This document shows positions 1 through 11,468 of a DNA stretch of 64,000 nt, one piece after another. How positions within the stretch are numbered: position 1 is the first letter of the stretch; each line of letters starts with the position of its first letter. Source of the DNA: Stratiolaelaps scimitus (Eukaryota > Arthropoda > Arachnida > Mesostigmata > Laelapidae); contig JABWDB010000003.1 of assembly GCA_019614645.1 (NCBI GenBank), positions 23,459,001 through 23,523,000 on the forward strand. The letters run 5' to 3'. A program made the translations under genes and the position numbers. The notes under the pieces were generated by a model, which worked only from the letters and a program-made list of their open reading frames with translations, made no database searches and had not been told where the DNA came from.

Positions 1-48
1 CGGCCTCGGCCCAGATCCCAAACTAATCCCTACTTATCGTATGTTTTG
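1..48 (+). repeat. Dispersed short motif, copy 1
   Basis: The stretch opens with CGGCCTCGGCC, then runs through an AACTAATCCC block to a TTATCGTATGTTTT end. Similar stretches occur at 574-630, 22679-22722 and 46304-46357, each with a C-rich block followed by AATT-rich DNA and a GTATGTTT-like end. It is probably part of a dispersed repeat whose full extent is unknown. The window edge may cut this copy. No coding potential was seen. Confidence 0.4.
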
Positions 49-50
49 TT

Positions 51-52
<2 letters not shown>

Positions 53-88
<36 letters not shown>
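53..88. repeat. (TA)18 microsatellite
   Basis: A pure TA tract that runs directly into the first copy of the 494-bp duplicated sequence. A longer TA tract precedes the second copy in the same way. Confidence 0.95.
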
Positions 89-92
<4 letters not shown>

Positions 93-578
93 TTCCCTAT
101 TTGGCTTAATGCGCGTCATGCTAACATATTATTAATTCGTTTCATTCGTGCAATTGCTTTTCTGATTAATAGTCCGCTTCTACGATTATTCATGCTTATG
201 TCGAACATTGTTACGATTATTAGATATTATAGTATTTACTTATACATATCAAGGTCCCTTATTGTATGTAAAATGTCAAGAATCACAATAGCCTGTGAAT
301 ATTCCAGCTAACAGCAGATTTTCTCAAACATGTTTTCTTGTCAGATAAGACCTCCACACCTCACTGCAGCACGTAAACTTAGGAGGCACAAGACTCTTGT
401 ATAATTTAGAAAGTTCTAGAAGTTTTACAGTACAACATCTGCCCATGATGCAGAGTGCACAATTTCACACCTATGGCAACCAAAAATATTTATGTTTCAC
501 CTCAATATGAAGGTCTCGACAGGTATACCATGATCATATCATGCGGTGGCCACGCTCATGCACAATGCTAACAGTGGC
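85..578 (+). repeat. 494-bp direct repeat, copy A
   Basis: This sequence recurs at 8581-9074 in the same orientation with the same length. By eye there are about ten substitutions and no indels. Both copies start at the end of a (TA)n tract and both stop at the same point, after ACAGTGGC. No open frame, terminal inverted repeat or poly(A) tail was recognised, so its class is unknown. It could be a segmental duplication or two insertions of one dispersed repeat. In this copy, related short motifs (1-48 and 574-630) lie on both sides. Confidence 0.9.
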
Positions 579-630
579 CCGGTCCCCAACGAATCCCCCC
601 CCAAATAATTCCTAATTATTGTATGTTTAA
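574..630 (+). repeat. Dispersed short motif, copy 2
   Basis: A GGTCCCCAACGAATC block, a C run, then TTCCTAATTATTGTATGTTT. It resembles 1-48, 22679-22722 and 46304-46357, and lies immediately after the end of the 494-bp repeat copy A. Confidence 0.45.
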
Positions 631-3416
631 ATAATATAGTATAGAATAAAAAGAAAGTCAACGGTTATATATCAAGGACACCAAGCATTCTGCAGGCAAT
701 ACATAACGATTATATGTGTCTCTCTCTCTCTCTCTGTCGGAAATGATATTTCTGTTGTGTGATGATGCTGATCGGATGTTTTATGACGCGAAGCCATCGT
801 TTCTGCATAGATAGTCTGATGCGGGTGGAACACAATGGACTTGACTTGCGGCTTCTGCTTAATCGGTTATTCGCTAATGTCCGGTGAGTGGCTGAGAAAC
901 AAAGTCGAATAGACCGACAACGTTGTTCTCGTCGGATCAGTCGACATTCGCCATTCACTGACAGATTTATAGCTAGCTGCACAAATATCACTAGTGAACG
1001 ATTTCTTGATTTGGCCATTCTGCTAACAGGTTCTATGCGTGACTGCTTTACAATAAAGACCACTTATTAAATGGTAATGATAACAATACGAATTATAATA
1101 ATTGTCCCTACTATTACCGATCAGCTGCCACACTAAGTGAGTGTGCGCGCAGATACGTAGGCCTTGTACATGCTTGTTCTTTTACGGAATATAATTTCAT
1201 GTTAGTTCCTTAGCTTGCTGCTCGTTTATGTCTCGTGCTTTCTGTAGGAGTCATCATAGCATCGTGTCGCTGCAAATCAAAGCGATTAAAGCCATCAAAA
1301 GTCGTGTGTTGTGTACTGGATACCGCCAACCGAACGCCGAACGCATTTTACAGGCCATAGCAGTAACAACAGCCTTCTTCTCCGCTGTTCCTGGTTTGCT
1401 CTGGCGTGTTTCAGTTGCCCTACTGTGTAGACCATGCGGTTCTATGCAGACCCATACAACAATATCAGAAACGAAGATCTTTACTACCTCTCCATACCAT
1501 AAAGCAGAAACTAGCAGGAAATAATCTTCGATGTACACGAACGGTGGTAAAATGATGTCATTCCTCGTCCATATGCATATATATATATATATATATATTA
1601 GAAAGGAATAATTTCTGTCTGTTAGACAGAGCCAATTGAGCCCTATGCCATAAATGTGGCTGGCACACTCGGACAGTTTACTCACCAGTATCGTCTAAAG
1701 CGAACGGAAGGCAAGCAATACATCATTGGGCCAGTCTAGCTCGCCAGCATGGCGTCTTCCACAATTGATGATAAAGCTGAACTCGTCCAACGTCTCATCA
1801 TCGTCAAATCGGCTCGTCGGCCAGTCCACAAACGATTGGCGGTCAGCCCACGGGTTCAACAGACAGTCAGAAGGGTAGCTGCTAGACAAATGCACACTCA
1901 AACACACAAACAAACAACCACGCACAGCGGAGCACGGGCTACGTGTTCTGTTTTCGCTCTTGGAATATATACACTGTACTGGACGCTTTGCAGGGTCTGA
2001 TGAAACTGCTGTTCGCCTGACCAAGCCAAGCTATGCAAACTACGAATCGAACGCGGCGAAGGCCACTGACTGGCGGCAGGTGACTGTGGTCGCGGACCAC
2101 CGTGAATTTCTTATGGCTGCCTGATCCAATGTGGTTTTCTCCGCCGCCAGCAAGTGCCGTCCCAGCGTCGTGTGAGCTGCTGTACCATTGGCGTTGTGTC
2201 GCCGCCACTTCTGTTGCCGGTCGGCCTCTTGCGACGACGGCAGCGTCGACAGCGAGTTCTCGTACACGTCTGACAAGTCGGACGAGCGGCGAGCTTCACC
2301 AGAAATAGAGAATAGGTCCCTTGTCCCGCATACGTCGGTATCGCTCTCCTCTCGAGCTGGTCCTCGCCGCTCACTGGCTAGATCCGCGGATAACTCTCGC
2401 AGGGTACATGTCTCACGGTGATTATAGTGTCCGCTCTGACCATGGTGATGATGAAGAAGACGCAGATGGTAACGCTGTTGTGATAAGGACTATAGCGCTA
2501 AGAACCAATAAGTTTTCCTCCAGAATTTTAAAACGAGAAAACAGTCGGTGATTGTCGAGGTGTTGTCGTTGTATAAACGCTGGAACTCTGGGGAGTTTCT
2601 GAAGTATCAACAAAACTATCAAATCACAATGTCTACAGCGCTGAACATTAGCGCAGCCAATCGAACGCTCAAGTCAGATGAGCCAGGTGAGCCACCGTGG
2701 TGACTAGAAACCAGCGTAGCGTCGAATCGGGCAAAATCGTCGAACGTCAATGCACACTGAGGAGCACGCCACTGCGGTGCAGTACGGATAAACCGACGGT
2801 GACTGGGGTCCGCCACAAGAAGGCAGCACAGATCACGCAGTGAGTACGATGGGACGGCTCGCTGACTACCACTGGATGGCAGGCCTTCATCTGGGCGTTT
2901 TGTTGCTGCTGCTGCTGCTGCCGCTGTCGTCACATCGGAATCAAGCAAGACATCGATGCTGATGCGGCGCGGGGTCAGTTACCAGCCCGGCTATACCACT
3001 GCTCATCTCGGCATCGACAGAAGCCAAGTGCAGCTCTGTCTGCTGTATAGCTGCGAGGCGGCGTCAGCTGTAGCAGAGAGGTCTGGCCCTGCTTGACGTC
3101 GCTGCGAATGCGGTGAACGGTCGACTAAGCAACGGGCAGCTCAATCGTCAGTCACGTCGGGGTCGCGTGTGAAACATGGCTACACCACACATCGAGGCGG
3201 AGAGGGTGACGCGCTATCGCGCGGCAAGGGCTGACCCAGCTCGGTACAATAGAGCAGGACAGCTGTGAGGAGAATCAGAGAGAGGCAATGGAAGACCGAG
3301 AAGATCGAATGAAGAGCGCTCTTCCACGTGACAAAGATACAATCGCCTTAGATTGGAAAACTTAGAGTCGTTCGGTTCGATGCGAGATGAAAACTAACTC
3401 TGAGTATCACTGCGGG
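631..3416. other. Non-coding stretch, no gene recognised
   Basis: Mixed-composition DNA with a short (CT)n tract near 718-735 and a (TA)n tract near 1577-1598. Open frames on both strands overlap one another, are short, and show no recognisable domain. The 2.0-3.3 kb part is richer in GC and in CAG/CTG triplets than its surroundings. No supported gene or RNA was seen. Confidence 0.6.
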
Positions 3417-3474
3417 CAGCCTATCAATGTTGAAGTACACCTATCAGCTGAAGTACAGCCTATCAATGTTGTAC
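3417..3474. repeat. 39-bp tandem repeat, about 1.5 copies
   Basis: CAGCCTATCAATGTTG occurs at 3417 and again at 3456, giving a 39-bp period. The interior repeats CTATCA...GAAGTAC. A small local duplication. Confidence 0.7.
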
Positions 3475-3659
3475 AAGTTTTGCTGAGATTATTGACAATT
3501 GCTGATCTCGCTGGTATACGTTGAGCAAAATATGAATTTGTTGTTTCGATTCTTGTGAATAGTTATATGAATAGATCGTCTAAATCAAAGACAAATGTTC
3601 ACATCAAATAAAAGGGAAATTGCACCTATTCAAGATAGGATATATACCAGAAATTAAAT

Positions 3660-3830
3660 GTCCAGGTTGAGACTCAGCCCGAAACCATTTAACGTCTACG
3701 GCATTACTATTCGCATTGTTTCGTAATACGGACTAGTTTGAAGGCAAATGCGTAACGGTGGGGATCAAACCCGTGCACCTACGTGTCACCTCCGATTGCA
3801 AGGAGAACACGAATGCAGCATCTCACAGGC
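3660..3830 (-). repeat. tRNA-derived SINE-like element, copy 1
   Basis: Read on the minus strand, the segment holds a tRNA-like 3' half: CCTTGCAATCGGAGG resembles an anticodon arm, followed by GGGTTTGATCCCC, which resembles a polymerase III B box. Further along is a block (plus 3664-3724) homologous to the terminal inverted-repeat arm of the element at 6812-7262. The order of blocks is the same in both copies: GCATTCGTG, CCTTGCAA, GGAGG, CACGTA, then the arm. This supports one repeat family. An A box is not clear in this copy. The alternative is a diverged MITE that picked up a tRNA-like segment. Confidence 0.5.
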
Positions 3831-3850
3831 TATATAACCCAGTTCATTCT

Positions 3851-3908
3851 AATGATCGTCTCCACGCATAAAATATTGAAAAATAATGATCGTCTCCACT
3901 CATAAAAT
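3851..3908. repeat. 34-bp near-tandem direct repeat
   Basis: AATGATCGTCTCCAC plus CATAAAAT begins at 3851 and again at 3885, with one substitution in the shared part. It is a local duplication in otherwise unremarkable DNA. Confidence 0.75.
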
Positions 3909-6811
3909 GATGTTGAAATTGAAAAATCTGAACACAGGCCACGAGTATTCGAAGAGGGATGTGTGTGGCCCTCACGATCCGCGGTACGGCCACTTTCGTT
4001 ACTACTATCCGTTGACCATTGTTTGCGGCTGGCACGGGACCTCTCCTCCATCAAGGATGTCTCGGTACGTGGCCGTATCACGGTATTACTACGAGAATCG
4101 TCAGGAGGAAATCCATCATTATGAGACATTATTATGTCGATATGTGATATCGCTAGATGTTATACTTGAATGGATATAACCGTTCAAAATAGAGTGGCTA
4201 AATACGCAGTTGGTCTCGGTTAGCATTTGTAAGGCAACGCTCATACTCGCAAACAGTGATACTCAAGCATTCATTTTGGCTAATACGAACTTTGAATGCA
4301 CACCGCCAGTCAGGTTAAGGAGTAATAGGTTATCATCAAATACAACAGCATTGGTACAATCGGGTGGCGTTTCTTTCAGATTTATTTGGACTCTGGCTAG
4401 AACATGAACTTTTGGCTGAAAAACACAGTTGCGCAGATCATTAAGAATTGTCCATGTAGAGCGTGAATTCGATTAGGTGAAATACCCGGAAAGCAAACAC
4501 AAGCGTATTGACGTGAGCCCAGCGTTGATAACCAACGAATTCCGGCTCCGATATAAATCGCCACCCACCAAACTGGTCATCGATGTCTGAGCCGGCCTGT
4601 GTAGATGCCAATATGTCGAAGCTATTAGGCAGAATTGTGAGTGCTTACAACACCGCGCGATTCTGTCGGTGAACAGTGCCGGGGTTGTTCTATGTATGAA
4701 CAATCCATAGCAATTCCTAAACTTCTTCATCTTTTTTTTATGCCGTTGCTGTAACCTTTACTTTTGCTGTTCCATAATCCATTGTAGATCTCAGTTGCCA
4801 TGGACTCTAGTCATATAATAGTTTATTTGTTAACAATAGAATTCCACTGTATACCGATATGTGAATAGCGGAGGTGGAACCCAAACAACACAATAATAAC
4901 AATAGCCTTAGCGCATTGACCAAGTTTCGGCGACAATGGAACGGCTTTCTTCAGATGTGCATATCGTACGTTATATTCGTACGAATGTGCGTCAGCTGTG
5001 TAAGAACGTGTGTGCTTATCAGGGGCAATTCGCACTCCGACCTATGCTCTATTTTGTCATTGATTTCTACGTCGCGCATTTCTTAGATCTTATGCAAGTT
5101 ATAGCGATATTCAATAAATTCGAGAATTCTCCAGAGTGATGCTATGCGACCTGCCCACGATAGTATGATAAATCCATTAGAAGGCATGCTTTCTTGCCTA
5201 AATGCTATTTAAACTTGAAGTGGCTGATTCGTCTGTAAAGTGTCATCGATCAGCCTTGAACTAAAATCGTTACTCGGAGTCCAGCGTGCATATGAAGGCG
5301 AATACTCTTGAATAAGATAGGCGAGTATGGTGGCTTCTTTGATTTGACGCTGCTGGAACGCTAACGAACATCGTTGATGTAATCAGCTTCCATTATTACC
5401 TCAGCTAGCTGTTAGTATTTGTTTTCACATGCTCAGAGGGGATAAGCACAGGTATTTTCCTGTCTAAACATGTTGGTCATTGTCGCTCTCTTAGAAATAT
5501 GAATGGCTTACATATGAAACGTGTTCAATACGGCGGTTTGCTGCTCAAGACTAATACAAAAGTCGGCACCACTGTAGCAATCGTGATCTGTGGCCAACAG
5601 GCCACGAACGGCCATAGGACGGCAATAGGAGACTTTTCGAAGAAGTCCTCGCTTTCTTTCACTGTCCAGGCTTGTTCCTTCATAGAGGTTGGAGGTTGCC
5701 TTACACTCACTTGGGATAGATCCTTGATGCCGTTGACTCCCGTTCGATCGATTCCCATGGTTCCCCGGCGACACTTGTCCTGGCTGAAACGTACAACCTT
5801 CTATTCCGTTTCGTTCCACCCTTCCGTGGGTTCACCGGCACCATTTTCAGTCTCTCCATCCTAGAGTTCTTCGCCGAACTGCAGGGTTGCGTTGGCCTAT
5901 TTCGAGTACATCGTTCCCGTCTTGCAGCCAGCCGCCTATGGTCTCGTCGTCGGACCGGCCGATCCGCCTGCTTCGAACCAGGGCAGACTGATGCATCCTC
6001 CCAAAAGAGAACAACAACTTGAGATTACAGGGGTTTCAAACACCCGCAGCCCGAGGAGCGGCGAACGCGCGATCGGCCTGCCGGGCTAGAAGAAGGGGAT
6101 TATATGCCCATGCCGCCAGCAAAGTCTGCGAACACTTCCCAGCTGAACGAACGTTGTCCCCAACAGGCCAACACCAATCTCGCCGCAGTCCCCTTGGCAG
6201 GACATACAGTCTGCTCGGAATCTCTGAACACCCCCTTCACGGGTCTTCTCGTTCTGCTAAAGAGATTGACACCATGTAAGAGCAGTAGCAGCAGCAGCAG
6301 CAGCCGTTGCCACCCCCGCCGACAGCTATGTGGAATGTCTTGGCGTGTCTTGTCGTCCGAGTCGTTCCCGGCCTCTGTCTCCTCTCTACCCTGTCGTTGC
6401 TGTTCTCGCCAACTCCGTCAACCATGAGGTCCTTGCAGTCTGCCTAGTTGAAACATGTAATCAAATTGATGCCGGTTGACTCAGGCGGATGAAGTAGTGT
6501 TGCCGCCTGCAGTCCCCGTGTGCCCGCGGGGCCACGACTGTCGTTGTCGGCTGGTCCGTTTGGCCTAGCTTGACCCAACGGTATGAGGTATGGGGTCCAG
6601 ATATATGAAAGTTACGCTACTCGCATAGGGAATGACGGAGATAAGGGAGTGTGCTGGAAAACGCGTCTTCCTTCCTGCTTGCTTTATATGGGTGAGGTGG
6701 TTTTGGCGCACTTCATTGTCGGAAAGGTGAATTGTAATGATCAATTTGGATAGAGTTGATGAAAGTCGTTGGTACTGAGTTAGCAGGTAGCTCAGACGCA
6801 TAAACTAAAAC
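3909..6811. other. Non-coding stretch, no gene recognised
   Basis: Mostly AT-rich up to 5.4 kb, then mixed with a GC-richer patch at 5.6-6.4 kb that includes a CAG run near 6282-6303. The open frames at 5.5-5.9 kb occur on both strands over the same DNA and match no family I recognise. No RNA gene or mobile element was seen. Confidence 0.55.
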
Positions 6812-7262
6812 GAAATTTTCCGGGCTGACCCACAGCCAACATTTAACGCGCACGGTACTGATTTCGGCATTGCTTCATAAGACGAGCCCGGTGGCCGGTC
6901 GAGCCCGGTGGCTGGTCGAGCCCGGAGGCCGGTCGAGCCCGGTGGCGTGGTGCATTCGTGAGCGCCTTGCAACTGGAGGAGCTTAGACACGTATTTGTCG
7001 TTTAACGATTGAAACAGATGCTTTGACTTACCAACTCTTATTAACTTATAGTGTTGCTCAAAATAACAGAGCTACAGACTGAAGAAAGTGAGCGTCAGAG
7101 GAAGGTCTAATCCAAATGCTTTTTGTGCAACGTTAAATTGCACACGGTTTGAGCAAATATTGGAATAGTTGTATCATCCGTAAGGGATCGGTCGCATGAA
7201 GCAATGCCGCAAGCAGTGGCGTGGACGTTAATGTTGGCTGAGAATCAACCCGGAAAATTTTC
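6812..7262 (+). repeat. SINE-like element, copy 2, with inverted terminal arms
   Basis: The left arm (6812-6878) and right arm (7196-7262) are inverted repeats of about 67 bp with about 80% identity by eye. Both contain CCGGG, CAGCCAACATT and CGGCATTGCTTCAT blocks in mirror order. Between them lie four 17-bp tandem units and a tRNA-like 5' segment, roughly 6932-6975, in which GGTGGCGTGGTGCATTCGTG leads into AGCGCCTTGCAACTGGAGG. The arm and the tRNA-like part are shared with 3660-3830. The structure mixes SINE traits (tRNA-like head) with MITE or fold-back traits (inverted ends). No transposase is encoded and target-site duplications were not resolved. Confidence 0.6.
6881..6948 (+). repeat. 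17-bp tandem repeat, four copies
   Basis: The unit GTCGAGCCCGGTGGCTG is repeated four times with few substitutions (6881, 6898, 6915, 6932). The unit overlaps the 5' part of the tRNA-like segment of the SINE-like element. It may have arisen by slippage or by tandem duplication of that 5' end. Confidence 0.9.
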
Positions 7263-8511
7263 AGGTGAGCTATTATATTTTTACCTTAAAGTTAGTTGAC
7301 ACTTCCGGATGGATTCGGTTCCAGATGGTAAGTTAATTTTCGAATCAACCGAATGATTGAGTTAATTTTCGCTGATCGCGTTCGCTGTAGTTGCTATGGA
7401 GGGGCCAAGGGTAATGCCGGAATTCATCCAGGTTAAATTGTGCAACGTACTTCGAAAAGTCGAGCTACTAAAAGGACGCGTGAAGGTTAGGTTTTAGTCT
7501 GGATCGGCAGTCAACACTGTGCTTCAAGTGATTTAATAGTCTGATTCGAAAGTTCAAATCAGATGATTTGAATATCGCTACGCATGAAAGTAGCTTAACA
7601 GTTACTTGTAGATAACCTATCGCTAACTGTCCGCCTAGCATCCTTTATTTTAACAACTGTCATTCAATTTGCGGCCCACCCTGTATCCATCTCCCTCTCT
7701 TGAAATCGATCGCATAGACAGGACATAACTCAGCGATTTAACTGCGTTAATGAATCACAGTTGTTCAACGCTGTGAAGCTATGCGTTCCATATTATTAGA
7801 ACACTTCCGTAGCCAACGGCTACGCGCAGCGTTCATAGTATGATGGCATGACATACTCGTTGAGGTGGCACAGCACGCTATCGTTCGACGCCGTAGGTAA
7901 AAATTGCCATCTGTTATTCGAGTTTGTGTTAAGCTGTTCACGCAATGTAGTGTTTGCCGTTTGAGACCGTTTACCACATCAGTGGCTGTCTTGCTTGCCT
8001 CAAGCATTCACCATGGTCTCGGCTTATCGATGCTGATAATAAGCGGTGAAATCTTTAGAAGATGTCCTTTAATTTTTCAACCTTTGCTCGGCCTCGATAA
8101 GAACAGAGGCGTCGAATGAGGCATGGGAAGACACCCAGTCAAATGCGATATGTGCTATCTTTAATAGTTACAGGCAACTCTGTTGTAAAACGATGTAAAG
8201 CACAGTGATGTCGATTGCTAGACACTCACTACCGCATTACGGCTCAACTCACAGGTGAGTGTGCTTACCCGCCGTCGTTTATGGATAGGAACCGAGAGCG
8301 AACACCAGCCATCTTTTTTTTAAAGATCGAGCGCCTCGCTCATCGGCATCCAAGGTGATGTTGATCCACACATTTACACTAATGATGTCTTGTTTGCATG
8401 ACTGGAATGTCACTGGTCCAAGAGAAGCAAAAGTCATATAATTATTTTACATATATATATATAGTCTGCAATGCCTACCCTTCGCTGTGCAGAGGAGGCA
8501 ATGCCGTCGCC

Positions 8512-8514
<3 letters not shown>
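7263..8514. other. Non-coding stretch, no gene recognised
   Basis: AT-rich DNA with only short open frames lacking recognisable domains, and a short (TA)n tract near 8451-8462. Confidence 0.6.
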
Positions 8515-8571
<57 letters not shown>

Positions 8572-8584
8572 TTATATATATATA
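8515..8584. repeat. (TA)n microsatellite, interrupted
   Basis: About 70 bp of TA repeats with two TTTA interruptions near 8560 and 8571. It leads directly into copy B of the 494-bp repeat. Confidence 0.95.
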
Positions 8585-9074
8585 ATTATTCCCTATTTGG
8601 CTTAATGCGCGTCATGCTAACATATTATTAATTCGTTTCATTCGTGCAATTGCTTTTCTGATTAATAGTCCGCTTCTACGATTATTCATGCTTATGTCGA
8701 ACATTGTTACTATTATTAGATATTATAGTATTTACTTATACATTTCAAGGTCCCTTATTGTATGTAAAATGTTAAGAATCACAATAGCCTGTTAATATTC
8801 CAGCTAACAGCAGATTTTCTCAAACATGTTTTCTTGTCAGATAAGACCTCCACACCTCACTGGAGCACGTAAACTTAGAAGGCACAAGACTCTTGTATAA
8901 TTTAGAAAGTTCTAGAAGTTTTACAGTACAACATCTGCCCATGATGCAGATTGCAGAATTTCACACCTATGGCTACCAAAAATATTTATGTTTCACCTCA
9001 ACATGAAGGTCTCGACAGGTATACCATGATCATATCATGCGGTGGCCACGCTCATGCACAATGCTAACAGTGGC
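8581..9074 (+). repeat. 494-bp direct repeat, copy B
   Basis: The partner of 85-578, with the same length, orientation and end points. The flanking DNA beyond 9074 does not match that beyond 578, so the duplicated unit ends sharply here. The short motifs that bracket copy A are absent at this site. Confidence 0.9.
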
Positions 9075-11432
9075 TCGTTTTGAGGCACAAATAGCCACAT
9101 AATTGTTTAAATACCACTTTGAGCATATTATTCACCGTTTTCTTGAGAACGATACGTTGGCAAGGATAAGTTGAGATTATCTGCATACAAGTTATGCAGA
9201 TAGCAGATCTCAACTTCAACTTCACGTTCAAGACAGCCGAGTCACTACAGCTTTCAAGAGCACAATCATTTCCAAATGTCCAAGTTCGCATGGCTAGCCA
9301 CATTCATAATGGAATAGTAATTGCCGTAACAGGATAGTAATCACAACGATTACACAATATATTACTCAAATGATTATAATACATTTGCAAATTAACGATC
9401 ATACCATACCTACACGGAAGCTACGGTTATCCCATTCACAAAAGGCTCCATCAATAGCGTCGTAAATCCTTGGCGACGTTTGACGGGCACCGACATTCAT
9501 TTGGCTCACGATATATTATACATGTTTAGTATGGGTTCATATAGAGCTGTCTCGCAACCGGGTTAGATGGAAATGAGAACAAGGCCGGCGTCGACTCAAC
9601 GCTAGAGTGTAGTTTAGTGTTTACCGCCTCGAACACGGATCTGTCGTCGTTTGCGACTGTTACACTCTGACAGTCCGACCACTCAGGTGAGGCGTCCCTT
9701 TCCCATCGTGGTAATCGCCTAGAGTCACTGTTATTATTGACACAAGCTCATATTCCTTTGGTCTAACTGGGTGGTGCACAGTATTAAAGACACTAAACAG
9801 GGCTGGAGCGGCGAGGCAGCAGACCTCTATGGAATGATTAATTCTGACCACTAAACGCTCTGAGGGCAGAGTCAGGCGAGCGCAGCGCTCTCGCAGCGCT
9901 CTCGCAGCTCATTTGCTGGACGCGCGGTTTGCACATACACGCCACTCGAGTATGAGGGCACACTTGTAACTCGTTGCAGTGTTGTTTCAAGGTTGACTCG
10001 CCGGTTAGCCGAGCAAACGCTGCCTGAAATCGTTAGCGGTGAACCCGCCGCTCGGAGGTGTGTAGCGATTTTTGGCAAGCACCAGAAGGAGATTTAGTCT
10101 GGCGGGCTATAGGCAAAAAGGGTCACCAATGAACCCTCTAGCGCGTCGTTCACGTTCAACACATTGCCAGATACCTATCTCTGTATCGAAGAAGCCTTCA
10201 TTCTTTCGAGAGGAATGTTAGCCAAACAGACCGTCGACCAGCTCGCCCTCGCCTTCCGAGAGTCTTGTACAATAACATGGTTTGCATCATAACAACGTCG
10301 TTTAGGACTTTAGGACTTCCTAGAATATTTAATAGGTCAAAGAGCGAAGTAATTCTATATTGGAAACATGTCGAGCAATAAGAGCAGGAGTAATTAGGCA
10401 ACAATTGAAAGAAACATGCAGGACATAATTGAAATTCCCTTAGATAGTACTACTTTGTGTTGTGTATTCTATGTGACATTATGCACACCAACTAATAATT
10501 ATTAATCGTATTATCGGGGTTGTCCGTTAGAGCTTAATTTGTTATTAAAAAGTTATCCGATTCTCAATAGCCACCACACGTTAGACTACAAGTTTGTTGA
10601 AAGGATTCCAGTAGTAAGTGCTGCGGGCGGAATCGACATTTCACCGAAATAGCACTCGTTTAAGAACCGATCCGACGAAGAATACCTTGGAAGGAGGACA
10701 CAACAACTGAGCGCAACTCAAGAGATCATAGGAAGGGAAAAACGTTGCCACAATCTTGAAATATACTTGCGATCCGTCCGATCGCGATCACAACCCAATG
10801 CCTGAGTGGCGCTCGAGCTCGAGACGGACGCCCTGTCCTCCTTGCACTTGTTGATCTACAATGTATGTCCCTATGCATGTTCGATACAGGAGGAAGTCAC
10901 ACGTGGGCTCACAGTTGAAGCCGAAATCACAGAAAAAGTGCGTGAAGCGTTGAAGCAAATGTGTCATTTCATTAAATTAAACAGCTCTCTTTATATGCAT
11001 CCAATCGAAGATATGCGAGTAACATTTATCTGTTCAAACGTGTTTATTGTTGCACAATGATGGCATCACAATGGGGGTCAGTTATTCACTGTCAGGCGCT
11101 GTCTCAACTGATTTGTTCGGTGTGACTAGGTAGCTTTTTACAAATATTATAGTATTCTATATTGCGAATATCGCAAATACTCCATACGGGGTGTAACTGC
11201 GAAGCTAGACATTCTGAGAGATTCACGTCAACAGATCAATAAACGACTAAGAACGCGGCACTAATTGCGGACCATCTATGGATGCTTATTTGCGCAACTG
11301 CCAGTAATAAAAGTGTGATCAGATCATAGTAGGATTACAAACACATTTTAATAAACGTTATCTGTATATCTCTCCTTGCAATTAACTGACTGTTACCCTG
11401 CACCAACGCTTCAAAAATATAGATGACATCGT

Positions 11433-11468
<36 letters not shown>

